Shown piece after piece: positions 32,211 through 43,444 of a stretch of DNA of 64,000 nucleotides. The first letter of the stretch is position 1. Every line of letters begins with the position of its first letter. The DNA comes from Imbricaverruca yamaguchii (Eukaryota; Arthropoda; Thecostraca; Neoverrucidae). The translations under genes were made by a program, and so were the position numbers. The stretch covers positions 2,058,501 to 2,122,500 of the forward strand of contig JAOTOL010001634.1 of the NCBI GenBank assembly GCA_034440575.1, written 5' to 3'. A model generated the notes under the pieces. It made no database searches and was not told the DNA's origin. It saw only the letters and a list, made by a program, of their open reading frames with translations.

Positions 32211-34175
32211 TCCGGCAGACGCTGTCGCCGGCGACTCCGTGCTCAGGAGAGGCGAGCACTTTATCCGGCGTGAAAAGGAGACCGCCTCGTTAAAGACCAG
32301 AATTGTAACGAGGGTGACCAGCTGCGACGACTGGCGCCATTCTCACCGTCTGGCTGTCGGCGGAGCGCCCCTCGCCACGGATCGCAGCACGCGCCACAAT
32401 TGGTCTCGTCGAACTGTTGCCGCCGGTAAAGTCGGGTAGTAACAGCGGCATAAGAGGACAGACTTCTACAGTTTGAGCCGTCCTTGACGTTCCTGAACCT
32501 GTTTAACGTACACGTTGTTTGAAAATGGTGTCCTGTGTCCTTATTCTAGAACTCTTACTCTCTCCAAAGGAGTTTGCATTGTTCCGTGGCTCGCAAGTAA
32601 AAGTAATCACTCAGGCACGCATGGATGGACTAGTTTGTTTCACGAAGGCGTCCGCACCGCCAATCCACGGAGTGCAGTTTGTGTAATTCGTAGATGCGGC
32701 TGTTCCCCAATTCCCGGCATCATGACAGTAATGCGTATTGCACAAGCAACAGCCATGCTTTGTCCTCGTACGCGATTGCTTCGCTGCTACTGACGCAGAA
32801 TTTGTGTACACCATGAGTCTTCAGACTGTCGACAACTTCGGCTTAAGCCAGGTGCTGGCGGGCCGGATCGGTGCCCAGATGCACTGTGTGGCCGTAGCCC
32901 GTAGCCATGGCTCCAAAGGCTTCAGAGTGAGTGCTGTACCAGACGCGCTGGATGGGAAGGGGAGGGCGCATTCCCTGTGCGATTAGCATGGAACACGTCG
33001 GCACCGCATCTACGGCCAAACAAGGCGGTATTACGCTCCATGCAGCCGAGGACCATGGCTCCGGCGACCGTCATGGGGATTCAGCACCCAGCACCCGCCC
33101 CAGAAAGGACCGGTCAACTCCTCTCGTGCCTCTGTGCGGAACAGAGTTTGTCACGGAGAGTACTTTCTGGGTCGCAGGACGCCTGGTTTTGTCGCATAAA
33201 TGAGGAAACTCTGGGCGAGACACGATCGCATCTTGGTCCCCTTCAGCTTCACTTCCCTGTCTAGCACCTACGCTTGGGCAGGGGCGACGCAACGTATCGT
33301 GCGCTGGGTGGCACGCCCTTGGTGAATAAACTCACTACAAGTTTCAAGAACGTTTCGTAGATGAATGGATATTCAAAGTTTACAGACGTATCCCGACAGT
33401 TTGATTATGTAAGCACGGCAAGAACATATGCGCGCATCGTATTCTTTTGATCATTTCTTTAGCATACTTCGAATAAGTCGATGGAAATTATTGTTTCGGT
33501 GCACGGTCTGCTCGGCATCACTGCCGGAAATTCACCAAGCGTGGTCTCGTTTCCGGTATCTGAAGCTGGTGTTACGGCCACTTCATCCGGAGCACTTGGT
33601 CCCAGTGGAATAGTGGTGGTCCCAGTGGAATCCCAGTGAAAAATATAGTGAGGTCTGAGTTCATCTCATTGATACTTTTCTCAATTAGTGGTTCTTTCCC
33701 CCGGGAAATGGCGTCCGGCCCACAAAATGAATTCCCCGCTTCATTAAAATGTCCCGATCTGCCCTTGCTTCTGCCCAATTCATGACATGTGCTTTATTCT
33801 GTTAATATGACTAAGCGTCTTCTAAGTTTGGCCCTTGGAGCCACAACTTGGAACCTGCTTGTTTTTTTTTGTGAATGAGAAATTAGACAGCCATTTTCTT
33901 CTATCTTAACCAGTCAAGTACCTGGAGGAATTAATCTGACAAGCTGAGTCGAGTATAACAAACGACACGCACACTCTTTGATGTCATTGGGCAGAAACGT
34001 ACGCCTTCTCCTGCGAAGCAAAATGCGTCCGCAGCGGCATACACCCGGGACTCGATTAGCACTCTGTGAGGGGGAGGGGTTGTCCGTTCAGACATCGCTT
34101 TCTATATCGAGGAACAATATTGGTTAACCTAATAAAATGTTTCGTTTTCGTGCATCTCTCCTAAACAGGTAGACT
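32211..34175. other. Intron 2: no gene confirmed
   Basis: There is a candidate exon-like patch at about 32852-32927 (weak acceptor CCAG, donor GTGAGT), but no coding similarity to neighbouring exons is evident. A short duplication of CCCAGTGGAATAGTGGTGGT-like text lies at 33600-33635. No other features. Confidence 0.4.
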
Positions 34176-34180
34176 ACGTT

Positions 34181-34345
34181 GCCAAATAAGTGTCTCACTG
34201 GCCCACAAGGGCGGCTATGTTGCCAAATAAGGCGTCTCACTGGCCCACAAGGGCGGCTATATTGCCAAATAAGGCGTCTCACTAGCCCACAAGGGCGGCT
34301 ATACTGCCAAGTAAGTCGTCTCACTGGTCCACAAGGGCGGCTGGG
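34181..34345. repeat. 42-bp minisatellite, 4 copies
   Basis: GCCAAATAA anchors at 34181, 34222, 34264 and 34306 (GCCAAGTAA). Each unit contains GTCTCACTGGCCCACAAGGG then CGGCTAT. Confidence 0.95.
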
Positions 34346-35435
34346 CCTTCCGCAAGTTCGACCGCTTAAACCCATACATTTTGGCTATGTTGGGAGGCAA
34401 TGTTGAGAAGTGACCCTACATTACCGGGATTGGCATTCGCCTGACCTAAGAGCGCCTACATTCTAGGCCCTCTTGGCGCCAAGAAGTGCCTAGACTGGTA
34501 CTATCAAGTAGGGCTAGTGTCACAGAACACCTAAATTTGAACTGGGGCGCTAGTTCACGGTGAAACGGCGCCTAATTTTCAACATACATCCCCTGGCCCC
34601 GAAGTTTGTGAAGAGTACACCGGCTAGCCTGAAAGAGCACTCGCACGACCTTTCTGCATCTTGGAAGCACTCTCATGCCCGGGTCTTGTCGGGAGGTACA
34701 TATGGCAAATAATGGCAGGAATATTACCAAGAATGCTGCCCGGGCCACTATGCAGAGTGCTTGCATTCCAGAGGCACACAGCTCTCCGGAAAAGTTGCAG
34801 GCATGTTGCTAGTACTTCAATGAACCTGTGGTCCGGCCACCGCAGCAGCCATTTCTAGCCTGGCCGCTGGTGTGAAGTTATTCTAAGAGTTCTTCCAGTC
34901 CTGTGCACTAATCATTGCTATTGTACGAACAAGATATGTGCCAACCACATTGCTTAACTCTCAAAATTGCACGCCATGTCACGTCACGTCCCGCCACCCC
35001 GTCCCACTCCCTGCTCCCCGCCGCGAGACGTTTCACCGTGCCCGCGTGCCGGTACACAAGCACGTCTTTTGAGCATTCTTTGTCACATGAACAATGTGAT
35101 AATTGAGGACCTGAACTTCAGAGAGGAAACTTCACCATTGTGAGGGAATAACCCGCTGAAAAGTCCTCTGATTTTTCGGTGACATGTCCAATATTTTTCA
35201 CGCAGAAGCGGTTTTCCAAACTGCCAAACTTCGCTTCCTCCCAACCTTAACTTGCGGAAAAGACGCCGACGGACGCCAACCGCCCGTCAACTGCAGAAGA
35301 GCATCAAGTCGGTGGATTGTTTTTAGTCATTTACCAACTTCTCGCTTGGTTAGATTCACTGTGATCATTGCGAAGCTGACGTCAATGGCCCAACTGCTGG
35401 ACCTCCTTTACTAACAATATAAACCTTCATTCCAG
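34346..35435. other. Intron 2, end: no gene seen
   Basis: Unique-looking sequence up to the TTCATTCCAG acceptor at 35435. Small frames are unremarkable. Confidence 0.5.
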
Positions 35436-35559
35436 ATGGCAGTATCGTTTGACGTTGGCGGACCCTCCACGCATGAGTACCCTTCGGAGGCATCAGTAGA
35501 GATCAGCATAGTCAGCAGTAACGGCTCGACTGGTACCAACGGTACCAACGGAGCGCTGG
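35436..35559 (+). CDS. Exon 3 (as seen) of the taperin/phostensin-like gene
   Basis: The acceptor TTCATTCCAG and donor G/GTAAGT enclose 124 bp, entered in phase 0 and left in phase 1. The peptide starts MAVSFDVGGPSTHEYPSEAS, continues VEISIVSSNGST and ends in a short TNG repeat. The EYPSE-x-S segment after a V-x-F core is, from memory, like the C-terminal part of taperin, a PP1-binding actin-associated protein. I cannot run an alignment, so this is a moderate hint. The upstream exon supplies the basic residues KARK just before MAVSF. An internal ATG at the exon start is probably not a translation start. Confidence 0.68.
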
Positions 35560-36249
35560 GTAAGTTCTTCTGTTGGCGCTGGATATGGCTTTCGCCGCAG
35601 TGATGACCTGTGCTTCATTAGAGCGGGTTATCAGAATAGGAACCCGCACGTGAATCCAGCGCTCGGGAGACGTTTCCTTAAAGTTTTTGGGACGCGGGGA
35701 GAAGCGCGTGTATTAGCTATCCGTTGCAAACAAAGCACCAACTTTTAAAGTGAAAATGCATACAACTGCTTTCAGTCAATTGGCCGCAACAACGAAGCGT
35801 TCCCATTCATTCATCAATCGGACCTTCCCTCGTACTAATTGGGTCCGCCCACGCCCTGTTACCGATTCATCCCTGACCTGACCAATCCCTGCCCCACTGA
35901 CCCGTCTCTACACCGACAGACTGCTTGGTCCACCCCTTACCTGCGCTAACAGACCCGTCCCAGTCCCCAGACGACCTGACCAGTCCCTCCATCGACAGAC
36001 TGCCTGACCCACCCATTCCCCCACGGACGACCTGACCCGTCCATACGTTGGCAGACCAGCCCCAGTACCAACAGACGACCTGACCAGCCCCTGCGCTAAC
36101 AGACTCGCCCGTCCCACAGGCGTTCTTGCACGTCTTTCCCACTGCCTACCGACCGGTCTCTGCCCCCACAGGCGACCTGACGTCCCCCCACAGGCAGCCC
36201 GAAGCGTCTCCGCCCCCCCTCCCGACTGATCCGCCTGTGCCTCCCGCAG

Positions 36250-36443
36250 GCGGCCTGGCCAGCTACACGCCGATGGTGGCCAGCTCCGACTTCCAGCTGG
36301 GCGTGTCGCGGCCGACGCCGCTGACGCCGTCCCGCGGCGACAGCGGTGCCAGCGCGCAGGCGGCCGACGAGTTTCTGAAGCCGGCCGAGGAGTCCGAGAC
36401 CGTCGCCTGGAGCTCAGAGATGTCTGCCGACATCCTCTTCTAG
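36250..36443 (+). CDS. Terminal exon of the taperin/phostensin-like gene
   Basis: The acceptor CTCCCGCAG at 36241-36249 starts a 194-bp segment entered in phase 1. With the single G left over from the previous exon it reads GGLASYTPMVASSDFQLGVS, then a Pro/Thr/Ser-rich stretch, an acidic AEESE patch, SSEMSADILF and a TAG stop at 36441-36443. The joined reading frame across all four exons has no interruption, which is the best evidence for this gene. The intron before it is only 690 bp (35560-36249), unlike the two giant upstream introns. No canonical AATAAA is visible in the next 600 bp, so the polyadenylation site is uncertain. The minus-strand Arg-rich frame here is a shadow. Confidence 0.7.
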
Positions 36444-38783
36444 CCGTCGCGCTTCGACACTCGTCCGCCACGAGACATTGTGCTCTGATCGCCTCGCGCC
36501 GTCACGTCAGACGCCGTCGTTCCGGCTGCCGCTGCGCCCGCGTCTGACCTGGGAGAACGAGGGCAAGGGCGGGCGGACGGACGCAGGGCCGTCGGGAGGC
36601 ACCTCGGCGCGATTTTAAACACTATATCGGTGTTACGTGATGAATCGAAAACTGAACGTTTTAGCAGGTGTCTGATTTTAACGATCCCGCGTGCTGTCAT
36701 TGTCGTGAGGTAGGAGATATTGCGCCATCTCGTGTTTTTGTTGCTGATATATTTATTGTGCAGACAGAATGAGATTTTACATGATTGTGTGATGCTTTTC
36801 AAAGTGATAATTATAAATATAGATGCTTTATAAACCGATCTTTGAATACGCCCACCAGCTGCCAAGCTCTCCCTCCGGATGACAAATGACCAGCAAAAGA
36901 CAACGGTCCTGACGACAATGGGAGAGAACACCATGTCTGGCTACAGCCACACATCCCAGTATGGCTCAGCCCTCTGATTCGAAGTCTGGTTTCATCGCCC
37001 ACTATCGCGGCATACGACAGCGGGGAGGCTGGAAGTCACCAGGGCAACTACGCGGAAGGACACGCCTAGTTATCAGGACTCTTCACGTCTTGGATTTCAG
37101 TCCGGTGGGTGGCTGATACCGTGGTGCACACATTGTAGACATCTCTGCGGGCATCAAGGGTGGCCGCAGCAGCAGCAGCAGTATTCGAAGTAACGGAAGA
37201 CGAAATGCGGTACAGCGCAGCCCGGTATGGTACGACACGATGTAGCACGACACGATATGATACAGTACTATGCGACACGGTATGGTACGGTGTGACGCGA
37301 TGTGACACGGTACAACACGTGACGCGGTATGGTACGGTGCGACACTATGATACGGTACGACGCGACGTGGCACGGTACGATACGATGCGACACGGTATGG
37401 TACGGTACGACACGATGCGACGCGGTATGATACGGCGCTGGATGCCAGAATCAGCACGTTACGATGGTCCGGCCGCTCCACGTCCTACCACTGTGTATTT
37501 GGTCCCGTTTAATGTAGCTATCTCCTCGCTACACGGGACAGGCGTCAGCCCGTTTCATCGTGCGGGTGTCGCCTCGGCACACTGCACGTCTCCACTCCTC
37601 CCGTGGCACGATACAGCCGCGCAGCATCTCACGGTACGCGCTGTCGGTCGTCGGATAACGCCACTGAACGGTACAGCACGGTAAATTACGGCACAGTCGA
37701 CACAGTAAATGGTGAATGTAGCTTGGCACCTTGGTGCTGTGCGATGCATCAATCCGCACGCAACGCTCAGTGCTACGACTCTTCCACGACGGATAACGAC
37801 AAAGAATCCGAACTTGCGAACAGCCGGCAGCGCAGTCGGGAGGGGGGAAGGGGAGGGGAGGGGTTTACACCGATGTTAGCATCCGGAATGATGAAGCGAA
37901 CGCCACCAGGCGACATTAGCGCCACCAGACATCATAGGTGAAGACCACTGCTAACCAGACAGCAAAGGTGAACACGACACTAGCACCGCCAGCTGGCAGA
38001 TCGTCGGGCGCCAAACGTAATCTGGACGGACTGCAGGCTCCGGACCAACCTGCTGATCGGTCGTTATGGCGAACACATTACTGCCTGCAAAATGTGTCGG
38101 AAGGAATTATTGTAGTGAGACTGCTACTAGGTGGGAACTCTTGTAAAGCTTCTTGTCTCACTTTCATGCCAAAAAAATTATAATTCCATATTTGGCCAAA
38201 TTGTTGGTCACGAGATCTCGTCAGGATGAATTTTCGCTTGACGAAGGGTCTTGAGACACATGCTGCATGTCCATGCATCAACACGAACTCTGGCTCACCG
38301 ATTACGCGCTATATGTGTATGGTAATTTCCACTTAAGGACGACTCGCGGGAAAGCGAATCACCAAGGAGAACAAGGGGTTGTCACTATTCAATGACTTCA
38401 ATAGTCTCCACACATGATCAGTGACAGGGCGCCTGTTTGCCTGCTCTGGTTCAGCACGGGACTTCCTATGCGTAGCGTATCCAGCTACATCGCCTATAAG
38501 GCCCCATGCGGCTATAACTGATACTGGCGTAACACATAACTCCCCCACCTCTCATTTGTTGGTGATCGGCTTTTCAGGACTCGCCGACTATGTGGTCGCT
38601 TTGCATTCTTGCCTCCGACCACACAAACCATTGCTACCTGCACCTTGTCATGCAACTTCCTCCACTAAGAAGAACGCCAGTAGCCTCCGAGTGCCGGCGG
38701 GTTCCTGAGTATCACTGAATGCAGCGCCTTCTCCTTGAAGACATGTGCTATGCTGTACGCATAAAACAGTACACATAACCTGC
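36444..38783. other. Convergent intergenic region and 3' UTRs
   Basis: This lies between the stop of the plus-strand gene and the stop of MED22 on the minus strand. It must hold both 3' UTRs, but I see no AATAAA in a convincing place. The pentamer array at 37185-37440 is listed separately. Other frames, up to 164 codons near 36440-36934 on the minus strand, show no known domain. Confidence 0.55.
37185..37440. repeat. 5-bp-based satellite (TACGR-type pentamers)
   Basis: The sequence can be cut into pentamers such as TACGA, CACGA, TGCGA, CACGG, TATGG and TACGG. The 5-bp period keeps frames open on both strands, yielding Tyr/Asp/Thr/Arg- or Val/Ser/His-rich frames of 130-170 codons that are not genes. 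Traces continue to about 37690. Confidence 0.85.
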
Positions 38784-39002
38784 CTACTTGTAGAGGCTGG
38801 AGTAATACTCGTCTTCCAGTTCGTACAGGTCTCGCGCCATGTCGTCCTTGAGCTCCGTTAGCTTCTTGTCGATCTCCTGCTGCGTGCCGCGTGCCACGCG
38901 GGAGTTCTCCGTGATGGCTTCGTTCAGAGACGGGAAGTCGTTCAGGATCAGGTACTGCTTGATGTCGGAGATCAGCTTCGTGAGCGATTCAGCGGCGCGA
39001 AC
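38784..39002 (-). CDS. MED22: MED22 exon 3 (terminal coding exon)
   Basis: On the minus strand, a CTGCCAG acceptor at 39003 precedes 219 bp read in phase 0. The peptide starts [20 protein letters not shown], then [10 protein letters not shown], a coiled-coil-like [14 protein letters not shown], and ends with [14 protein letters not shown] and TAG at 38784-38786. The ILNDFPS and LYELE-x-EYY motifs are hallmarks of MED22 (Surfeit-5) in animals. The protein stops shortly after EYYSS, as in the short (~140 aa) form of the family, with no long C-terminal extension. The polypyrimidine tract just upstream abuts a 41-bp minisatellite. Confidence 0.95.
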   Translation of the reverse strand, partial: VRAAESLTKLISDIKQYLILNDFPSLNEAITENSRVARGTQQEIDKKLTELKDDMARDLYELEDEYYSSLYK

Positions 39003-39026
39003 CTGGCAGACACAGATGCCAGCTGA

Positions 39027-39190
39027 CACAGATGGAGTAACGCAATACAAATGCGGACATCAGCATATACAGGTGGAGTGACGCCATACAGATGCAGACA
39101 TCAGCATATACAGATGGAGCGACGCGATATAGATGCAGACGCCAGCAGATACAGATGAAATCACTCCACACAAACACAGACGTCAGGTGA
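39027..39190. repeat. 41-bp minisatellite beside the MED22 exon 3 acceptor
   Basis: About four units of ACAGATGGAGTAACGCAATA plus a GATGCAGACATCAGCATAT-like half occur, with a 41-bp period. The first unit begins about 25 bp from the exon 3 splice acceptor, so the array supplies part of the branch-point region of the intron. Confidence 0.9.
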
Positions 39191-39273
39191 TGCAGACTGA
39201 ACTACCCCATACAAATATCAGTTGGAACAGAAATCGCACCTTCTGTCGAGGCATTCCTGGCAAACAGCTGACT

Positions 39274-39441
39274 GATGATGATTGCGTTTATTGTTTTTTT
39301 CGACACGCCGACCGTTAAGTCAGGTAGCGTCGCCAATTTCTTACGCCGATTGGTCGCGGGTGACGAGTAGCGACAGGTGACACTCGAACCCACAATCTTT
39401 CGATTGTGAGACGGGCAACTTACCCCTAGACTACTCGTCCC
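39274..39441 (-). mobile_element. tRNA-derived SINE, copy 2, with 13-bp target-site duplication
   Basis: CAAACAGCTGACT at 39261-39273 is repeated at 39442-39454, enclosing 168 bp. On the minus strand it starts GGGGACGAGTAGTCTAGGGG, a tRNA-like A box different from that of copy 1, with a B box GGGTTCGAGTGTC. The body contains CGCGACCAATCGGCGT, identical over 16 bases to copy 1, then TTGGCGACGCTA. The 3' end reads GTGTCGAAAAAAACAATAAA. It lies in MED22 intron 2. Confidence 0.87.
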
Positions 39442-39454
39442 CAAACAGCTGACT

Positions 39455-40332
39455 AACATATTGAGCATACATGCAGGTCAAAACATGTACAATGAATTCC
39501 TTCCCTTTACAGTAAGCGCCCTAGAGAACCGGAGTACCAGTTTTTCAGTCGCTTTTGCCAGGTCATGTGAACTGATTAAACAAAACTAAAATACGAGTGG
39601 AAAATGGATGCGCCAGTTCGTCGAATGCATCCGTTGCTGTCAGCATCTGCATATTATAAGTATGTCTCCGAATTTATTCTTGCTACCGCATGCTTAAAGA
39701 ATGTTATTCCCACAAATTCGCATGCCACTCCTCTCGCATGCCACTCCTCCGTGGGACGTGGCAAAATGTCAGTCGCACGGAATCCCAAAGCAGTCACAGT
39801 GATAAATTTTCACAAAGTTTCTTAAATTACCACAATATGTTTTGATATTGCGCGGTACGTACATACATCAGAGTAGTGAAATTTTGTTAGACTCAGAATA
39901 TGACTTTCGAGATCATGTAGGATACGATATAAAAATGAGTGTACAATAATAGCGTTCACAATTGTATTGTATAATAAAATAGCATTGTACAATACAATAA
40001 CGCAGTGCTTTACAGGATACGAAACTGCTCGTAGTATCCGAAACGGAATGAATCAGGACTTATCTTCGATAAGCCTTAATTCCTTGCTTGCCGGTGTACT
40101 TTTTGCATTCTTGCAACATGCAATTTTAATTTTCTATGTTACACACTGCATGAAACATTAACTTATCATCTGCCACATCTCGTTGACCTAGCGGCTAGCA
40201 CATCAATCATGAGCTGTGTTCTGGTGATATATATGCACACATACAGCACGAGTCTCACTCTTGCCGGCAAGAGCACAATATTTCAGCCAAAGCGACGCAA
40301 CGTGAACACAAACGACGAGCATCACCACTTAC
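39455..40332. other. MED22 intron 2: no further feature
   Basis: AT-rich intron sequence with short AATA/ACAA repeats near 39940-40000. It ends with the ATC/GTAAGT donor of exon 2 (minus strand). Confidence 0.6.
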
Positions 40333-40433
40333 GATGTTGGCGGCCCGCACATGCATCTCGAACATATCCTGGTTAGACTGCGTCATGCGAGACACTTGGG
40401 TTTCCTCTTCGATCTTCCCCAGCTTCACTATCT
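40333..40433 (-). CDS. MED22: MED22 exon 2
   Basis: On the minus strand, a 101-bp exon lies between a CCTTTGCAG acceptor and an ATC/GTAAGT donor. Entered in phase 1 (completing a GAG codon with exon 1), it reads [19 protein letters not shown] and then [15 protein letters not shown], ending in phase 0. The EETQVSR and [14 protein letters not shown] strings are the most conserved part of MED22. The phase and the split of the VRAA region fit exactly with exons 1 and 3. Confidence 0.96.
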
Positions 40434-41847
40434 CTGCAAAGGTCACAACACTTAATACTTGCGAGTACATGCACCTACGCGTGAGGAAGGTGCTTGGCTT
40501 AAGTCGGACACCGGGCAAACGGCTCCTCGGCCCGCTACTACCCAGCAAATGACAATAGCTGGAGTGTTCGCCGTGTCATCGGATTAACACTGACCAACCA
40601 GCACTCATGGCATCAGGCTCACGGCGTTATTTGCCTCTAAAACTGACCCTTACGTCTGGTGGCACGCCCTGAGAGCACGGCCTCGCCCTGTGACACCGGA
40701 GCAGTCATCTGCACGTCGGGCGCGACACATCGGGTTAGCACCGCGGTGTGTACAACGTGATACGACAGGGAACCTGAGAACAAACACATGAACAACACTG
40801 TACCGCGACGGTGCCGAAAAGTGCAGCCTGAAAAAAAACTCTTCCAATTAGGATGTATAAATCAAAATAACTTATGCACCTTGTTCCAAGACCACCGAAT
40901 ATTTCCAACTCTGAATATACAAGTTAAAATATTTAGTTGTAACACTAAGTTGTCAGCATAGTCTGTGGATTATGCATGCTTATACACATAATTCCAGAAG
41001 CACAAACACCATCCACTTTTGTGATCCATTCCTGACACGGGCTATAAAGGTGAGCTGAGTCTAACTTTGAAAAAAGTACATGCAACGGATATATATATAT
41101 ATATATATATCTGGAACTACTAGTGGAGTGGGATATCATGCACTTAGGCCAAACGATATAATGTAAGCTATATGCTTAGTGTTCAATTTACTTTCAGCCG
41201 AGATCCAGTATACTTAAAAACCCACCGGAGTCTCGGCCCATGCTAACAAGGATTGAGACCGTCATGTACCCAACTTCATTGCTTCATGTGCTATTCTGGT
41301 AATGGGGTGAGCAGGAAGTTAATCCGTAGCTGGCCTTGTGTGCAATTATTTGTCACGAAACATTCATGTATATGAGGGAATGGATGAAGCTAAGCACGGC
41401 AATCTGAACACTTGGCTAGAATATTGAATTCTGCAAAACGGCGATCCAAATGCGAGTACCCACTATTACAATTGAATGCACTACAAAATAATTTAATCTT
41501 GTAATTTTATCTACGTATCTTGTCATTCGATAGGATGCAAGCATTACAGCATTGCAGCATTACAGTATAAGGTGCCATTATGGGTTGGCTATTGGACTAC
41601 CGTACCAGTGATTGCAAAATGCTGGGAATATGACTCCAATACTGCAGACATAGTACAGGCAGCATACCAGCACAGCTATATGATCAGCATGATCGATACG
41701 CTCTAAAGCCAAAATGCCAGCAGAAAACTTGCCCACGCAATCCGTCAGCACAGCACCATTCAACACACTGTCGTTGGGACTGACGGTCACCTAGCCCCGG
41801 GTCACGTCGGTCCGTGGTATGTCGTCACTCATGGCGAGGGCTAGCTA
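40434..41847. other. MED22 intron 1, distal part: no gene
   Basis: AT-rich intron sequence with a short (TA)n run at 41088-41110 and a triplicated GCATTACAG-like motif near 41540. Nothing else is recognised. Confidence 0.6.
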
Positions 41848-42096
41848 AATCAGCACGTCCAGCTGTGGACATGGGAGGTGCAGCCACAAATCAGCACGTC
41901 CAGCTGTGGGACATGGGAGGTGCAGCCACAAATCAGCACGTCCAGCTGTGGGACATGGGAAGTGCAGCCACAAATCAGCACATCCAGCTGTGGGACATGG
42001 GAAGTGCAACCAGCCACAAATCAGCACGTCCAGCTGTGGGACATGGGAAGTGCAGCCACAAATCAGCACGTCCAGCTGTGGGACGTGGGAGGTGCT
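41848..42096. repeat. 42-bp minisatellite in MED22 intron 1, 6 copies
   Basis: CCAGCTGTGG anchors at 41859, 41900, 41942, 41984, 42030 and 42072 give a 42-bp period, with one 46-bp unit carrying an extra CAGC. Units contain CCACAAATCAGCACGTCC and GGGACATGGGAGGTGCAG. Long plus- and minus-strand frames across it are artefacts of the period being divisible by 3. Confidence 0.95.
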
Positions 42097-42385
42097 GTTC
42101 ATATTTGCATGACAACTCCGTCCGGAATGATCGGCCATCCCAAGTTGAGCCTGACTGGGCTGTGCTAGGCTGCATCAGGTTGGGTCAGATTGGGTTGACC
42201 CAGATCGCTCGTATAAACTTCGGCCGCTAGACATATACATGCAGAAGTAGACACACTCACTAACTCCAGCTTCACCCTCACTAACTAACCACATCATTCT
42301 GGATATCTCACTTGCTGACAAGCGAATCAGGTGAATGGGAATATTGATAGGTGAATTTCGCTAAAGGATGGTTGTATCCACTTAC

Positions 42386-42494
42386 CTACAAAATTATCCA
42401 GCATTGACTTGATGTCATCTTTCAGCCGTTTGTTGTATGACTTGAGCAGAGCCTCTTTGCTTTGAGGGAGTGCTCTTTGCTGTGCTGAGGCCAT
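42386..42494 (-). CDS. MED22: MED22 exon 1 with start codon: Mediator complex subunit 22
   Basis: MED22 is a small subunit of the head module of Mediator, which links transcription factors to RNA polymerase II in the nucleus; in known structures it pairs with MED11. This exon holds the start: ATG at 42494 (minus), then [31 protein letters not shown] and DNFV, leaving through the donor G/GTAAGTGG in phase 1. The [16 protein letters not shown] string is a clear MED22 N terminus. The three exons (42386-42494, 40333-40433, 38784-39002) join to 429 bp and 142 aa, the usual family length for the short form. A CTTCAG acceptor lies 5 bp before the ATG, so the 5' UTR is probably split by an intron with a non-coding exon further right. 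The gene is convergent with the plus-strand gene on its left. Confidence 0.97.
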
Positions 42495-43399
42495 TTTTCT
42501 GAAGAATTAAAAGTTATTATAATTTTTTTCTGACACAATGGGTGCAATAGGCGATAACATTTCATAACTTACCCTGCCAGCAGCTGATCCAATGAGCATT
42601 AAAGTCATGCCCCCATCCTGCCAAAGAGCCTGAGCTCAGGCAACATTTTAATATCCTAGGTGTTTTATCCATCAAATTCAACGTATTTTGAAACTTAAAA
42701 ACCATACTTGGAGGCCAAAAAAACACAAATCCAACAAACACTTGAGAATATGATTTTTCTTCCCTACCTCAATGTGCTACCCGAGCCAGCCAGTTGGATC
42801 TGTCAATCAATCGTACTATTCTTATAATCTGCATGCTGACTAATTTCTTATAGCAGTAGATTACTGCTATGGCTGACAAGGACTTTTGTCCATTTATCAA
42901 CACATAACATGTGAGAGCACCATAGGCCATTTGACAATAGGAACAGAAACTGCCTATAGCTTTGCAACAGGATTGGCACTCAAACTGGCACAAATATATT
43001 TTGGCACCAAGGCCTTTTCGACAGTGATGAAGAGCATACAGATTCATAATAGGGCAAAACAAGACAAGAATGGATGGAACCTTCCAATCTGTTTAAGATA
43101 GAGGTAAATACTAAGCTGGTGGTATTCATAAGTTCTGTTTGGCTTTTCATTTTCCCGCTCTAACCTTTAGACGTATAATTTTGACTGTCCAGCATGAGTG
43201 ATATTAGTCTAGTTCTCATTGTGAATAAAAAAGAACAAAAAAGACAATTGTTTAATAGATTCTGCCTTGTGTGTTGGTATTCTTGAGATAATTGGATCAT
43301 CACGTCACCATATAGGAGGTAGCAATTTGTAGTGAATACTAGTTGGCTTTGTTTACTTTTTGTCATGAATCAACCAATAAACAAACAACAAGTTGATTT
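42495..43399. other. Upstream of MED22: probable 5' UTR intron and promoter region, not resolved
   Basis: A CAG acceptor at 42499-42501 (minus strand) implies a spliced 5' UTR, so the promoter and non-coding first exon should lie in or beyond this stretch. I cannot place them. Sequence is AT-rich. Near 43370 there is a CCAATAAACAAACAAC string resembling a retroposon tail. Confidence 0.4.
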
Positions 43400-43444
43400 C
43401 AATCTAAATCTAGGAATAAGCTGCAGCCTGTAGCATGGATTCTA

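Noticed and set aside
31579..32259. 226-codon open frame on the minus strand (and 149 codons on plus)
   Set aside because: It is produced by the 36-bp minisatellite, whose period is divisible by 3. Both strands are equally open and the peptide is a plain repeat with no start, splice or domain support.
32738..32986. Possible extra exon of the plus-strand gene (about 32852-32927)
   Set aside because: There is a weak acceptor, and the donor GTGAGT is plausible. However, exons 2 and 3 already join in phase 0 and the peptide shows no relation to either. Kept only as a note.
37160..37684. 174-codon plus-strand frame and its minus-strand partner
   Set aside because: Both follow from the pentamer satellite; a 5-bp period with few stop-forming pentamers stays open in several frames.
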